DNA of 8,040 nt from Competibacteraceae bacterium UBA2792 (GTDB lineage Bacteria; Pseudomonadota; Gammaproteobacteria; Competibacterales; Competibacteraceae), in assembly GCA_002352125.1 (NCBI GenBank), contig DEHU01000064.1:12235-20274 (forward strand), given 5' to 3'. Made by a program: the position numbers and the translations under genes. Below the pieces are notes generated by a model. The model searched no databases and was not told the origin of the DNA. It saw only the letters and a program-made list of their open reading frames with translations. Of this stretch, positions 6,510-8,040 are shown piece after piece (position 1 is the stretch's first letter; every line of letters begins with the position of its first letter).

Positions 6510-6647
6510 CGCGGTGCTGGAGCTCTTTTGGTAGATCATCGCGAGGGCAATACAACGAATACAATTTGACGCGATGTACAAATTTTTCTGCCAAAGTATT
6601 AGTGTCTATACGGACTCAAAATTTTTCGAATATTCGCGATGCCTCAG

Positions 6648-6677
6648 TTTATAAGATATAGATCAATAAGTTATAAA
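6648..6677. repeat. Inverted repeat TTTATAA / TTATAAA
   Basis: TTTATAA (6648-6654) and TTATAAA (6671-6677) are perfect inverted arms 16 bases apart. The spacing is compatible with a dimeric regulator site, but short AT arms in AT-rich DNA are expected by chance. Confidence 0.35.
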
Positions 6678-6730
6678 GAGTATGTCACGTAAGCTGCCGG
6701 TTGTTTGATTCGCGCTAGCGGATGCGTTCT

Positions 6731-6793
6731 TGGATTTTTGATTTCCTTGAGAAGAGTTGAAATTTCAATTCAATTTTTCGATCAAAAAATCCA
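6731..6793. repeat. Nested inverted repeats in the AT-rich region
   Basis: TGGATTTTTGAT (6731-6742) and ATCAAAAAATCCA (6781-6793) are inverted arms that pair over 12 bases with one bulged A. Between them lies the perfect 12-base palindrome TTGAAATTTCAA (6757-6768). No T-run follows, so it does not look like a terminator. It lies 85 bases before the OmpA-family start codon, where an operator or an mRNA leader structure would sit. Confidence 0.5.
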
Positions 6794-6878
6794 TGTGTTC
6801 TCGAAATTTCCTGCGATGAGCGAAAAGGGTCCGGCCGGTATGGGCTCCAGATGGCTCGAATTTGATTTGAAATAGCGA

Positions 6879-7586
6879 ATGAGGGTTATGGGTCAGGTGA
6901 AAAGTTTGCGGCATGCTCATCATGCTCCGTGTGGCTGGATCGCGGCCCTGGTGATCGGGCTGGCACCGGGTGCTGCCGTCGCGGCACCGCCGCCATCCCC
7001 TGAAACCGCCTCGGAGATCGAACGCGCGCTGAGCGTTCCCGGCGGCGCGCAACCGGGCCTGCGGCTGCGGGGCGGGCCCAGTTCCGGCAGTCCGGGCGTG
7101 GGAAGATTGCGGGGTCCGGCCGGTATCGTTGACGATCCCGCTGCGACCACTTCTACCGTTTCCCCGCCGGCTATCGCTTCTCCGCCGGTCGACATGGATT
7201 ATCCGGCCCTGGTCCGGGACCGGCCCAAAGTTGCGGCTTTGATTCATTTCGATACAAATTCCGCGCATATTCGCAGCGATGCCTACAAGCTGCTGAACGA
7301 ATACGTCAACGCCTTGAAAAGCCCGGTGCTGGCCGGCGCGGTGCTGGTGATCGCTGGCCACACCGACGCTGTCGGTTCCGACCAGCGTAATCTAGAGTTA
7401 TCCCAAGAACGGGCTCAGGCTGTGAAGGATTATCTGATCGAACGCGGGATCGTTTCCAATCGGCTGATCGCCAAGGGCTATGGAGAGGCGTATCCCGTAG
7501 CCTCCAACGCCACGGAAGCCGGCCGCGAGCTGAATCGCCGGAGCGAATTCATCCGCGTGGATGGGGCGGTAACCGACAATCCCTGA
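6879..7586 (+). CDS. OmpA-family peptidoglycan-binding protein
   Basis: A 235-residue exported protein. Residues about 1-35 are a signal peptide (core WIAALVIGLAPGAAVA, cleavage likely after AVA). Residues about 36-115 are a Pro/Gly/Ala-rich low-complexity stretch. Residues about 119-228 form an OmpA C-terminal domain, which binds the diaminopimelate of peptidoglycan: IHFDTNSAHIRSDA (122-135), GHTDAVGSDQRNLELSQERA (160-179) with the binding Asp163 and Arg178, GYGEAYPVASN (200-210) and NRRSEF (219-224). There is no beta-barrel domain and no lipobox, so the protein is probably periplasmic and tethers something to the wall. The start is uncertain: ATG at 6879 has no clear ribosome binding site, and ATG at 6888 has GAGGG only two bases away. 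A gene for a lipoprotein follows after 72 bases on the same strand, suggesting a shared envelope role. OmpA-like domains also occur in motility, secretion and Ser/Thr-kinase-linked loci, which may be relevant to the FHA regulator nearby. Confidence 0.9.
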   Translation: MRVMGQVKSLRHAHHAPCGWIAALVIGLAPGAAVAAPPPSPETASEIERALSVPGGAQPGLRLRGGPSSGSPGVGRLRGPAGIVDDPAATTSTVSPPAIASPPVDMDYPALVRDRPKVAALIHFDTNSAHIRSDAYKLLNEYVNALKSPVLAGAVLVIAGHTDAVGSDQRNLELSQERAQAVKDYLIERGIVSNRLIAKGYGEAYPVASNATEAGRELNRRSEFIRVDGAVTDNP

Positions 7587-7601
7587 GCGATCAGTATCGC
7601 G

Positions 7602-7619
7602 CGCGACGAGAGCGTCGCG
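7602..7619 (+). other. Perfect hairpin between the OmpA and lipoprotein genes
   Basis: CGCGACG (7602-7608), loop AGAG, CGTCGCG (7613-7619) form a seven-pair GC-rich stem. No T-run follows, so it is not a standard terminator. It may stabilise the upstream mRNA or reduce read-through between the two genes. Confidence 0.45.
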
Positions 7620-7658
7620 GGGGACCGAATAGAAGAACCGTCGAAGGGGAGGGGAATC

Positions 7659-8040
7659 ATGGTGCGCGACGAGTGCCGGTATGGGGCAATGCTGCTGTTG
7701 ATTGGCACGCTGTTGCTAGAGGGCTGCGCGACGGGGAGCGGTTCGACGGCGGCGCCGGAGGGCTTGCCAGTGGGAACGCGGGTCGCCTTGCCCACAGACG
7801 CCAAGGCGCTGGGCGAGGTTGCCTGCGAGTTCTACAAGGCCGGCGGCAGCCAAGGACTAGAGCAGTTCGAGATTCGCTGTCCGGGCTGGGAGCGGCCAGC
7901 CGGTTTGGTCTGGCGGGGAAACCTCCCGCGTCCGGCGACGAACTGGGAAGCGAAGTTTTTCGACGCGGGCGATTTGGCCAAGACCGCGCAGACCGAGGCC
8001 GAGTGCGGCGACACCGAATCGACCCAAATTCTGGATGGAC
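7659..8040 (+). CDS. Putative lipoprotein, N-terminal part (3' end outside window)
   Basis: An open frame of 127 full codons runs to the window edge with no stop. ATG at 7659 is preceded by a strong purine-rich ribosome binding site, AGGGGAGGGG (7645-7654). The N-terminus has charged residues, a hydrophobic core (AMLLLIGTLLL) and then LLEGC, so lipidation at Cys23 is likely. Residue +2 is Ala, which favours outer-membrane sorting. Glu at -2 is unusual in a lipobox, so this is probable rather than certain. The mature part has Cys in VACEFYKAGG, IRCPGWE and EAECGDTES, and a WRGNLPRPATNWEAKFF stretch; I recognise no domain. It follows the OmpA-family gene by 72 bases, a likely operon. The full length and function cannot be judged from this window. 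Confidence 0.75.
   Translation, partial: MVRDECRYGAMLLLIGTLLLEGCATGSGSTAAPEGLPVGTRVALPTDAKALGEVACEFYKAGGSQGLEQFEIRCPGWERPAGLVWRGNLPRPATNWEAKFFDAGDLAKTAQTEAECGDTESTQILDG

Larger units (their letters stand above)
6309..6878. other. Long AT-rich non-coding region before the OmpA-family gene
   Basis: This 570-base stretch has no convincing gene on either strand. 6309-6483 is of ordinary composition, with an eight-base inverted repeat AATCGAAA (6342-6349) / TTTCGATT (6375-6382). A possible terminator follows at 6484-6509. From about 6540 to 6870 the sequence is clearly AT-rich and full of palindromes (separate entries). A TTGACG at 6566-6571 has no -10 at the right spacing. The region probably holds the promoter of the OmpA-family gene; an untranslated RNA is possible but unsupported. 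Confidence 0.55.

Noticed and set aside
6765..7361. A 198-codon minus-strand frame over the OmpA-family gene
   Set aside because: Antisense to a clear OmpA-domain gene, low-complexity composition and no recognisable motif.
7703..7717. Sigma-54-like TGGCACG...TTGCT
   Set aside because: Spacing is one base short and the site lies inside the lipoprotein signal-peptide coding sequence.

Overview
The window is GC-rich (intergenic stretches are more AT-rich) and looks like a chromosomal segment of a gammaproteobacterium or close relative. Pointers are a queG-type epoxyqueuosine reductase, a sigma-54 enhancer-binding protein with GAFTGA and Fis-type HTH, strong GGAGG ribosome binding sites, and a secreted protein with the four-cysteine InlB-B-like repeats common in proteobacterial secreted proteins. 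The organism cannot be named from the sequence alone.

Left part (1-2853): the 3' end of queG; a 360-base gap carrying a short decayed copy of a secreted-protein repeat; then a 705-residue exported protein with an N-terminal domain of unknown function and five tandem InlB-B-like repeats of about 76 residues. It is followed by a likely intrinsic terminator.

Middle part (2876-6308): two divergent units share a 331-base intergenic region. On the minus strand lies a FHA / AAA+ sigma-54 activator / Fis-HTH regulator. On the plus strand lies a two-gene operon: a membrane sensor with dCache and HAMP domains but no output domain, and a 181-residue protein that looks like an adaptor (DUF4388/PATAN-like N-terminus and a conserved C-terminal helical module). 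The shared region holds a striking ATTTTC / GAAAAT / ATTTTC inverted-repeat array.

Right part (6309-8040): a 570-base AT-rich non-coding region with a possible terminator and several palindromes; then an OmpA-family peptidoglycan-binding protein and the start of a lipoprotein cut by the window end.

As inference only, the middle and right parts could form one signalling and envelope module: an extracytoplasmic ligand sensor, a cytoplasmic adaptor, a phosphothreonine-reading sigma-54 activator, and cell-envelope proteins. No kinase, phosphatase, methyl-accepting domain or cyclase is visible in the window, so the link between sensor and regulator is missing or encoded elsewhere. No CRISPR array, tRNA, rRNA, insertion sequence or phage gene was seen.
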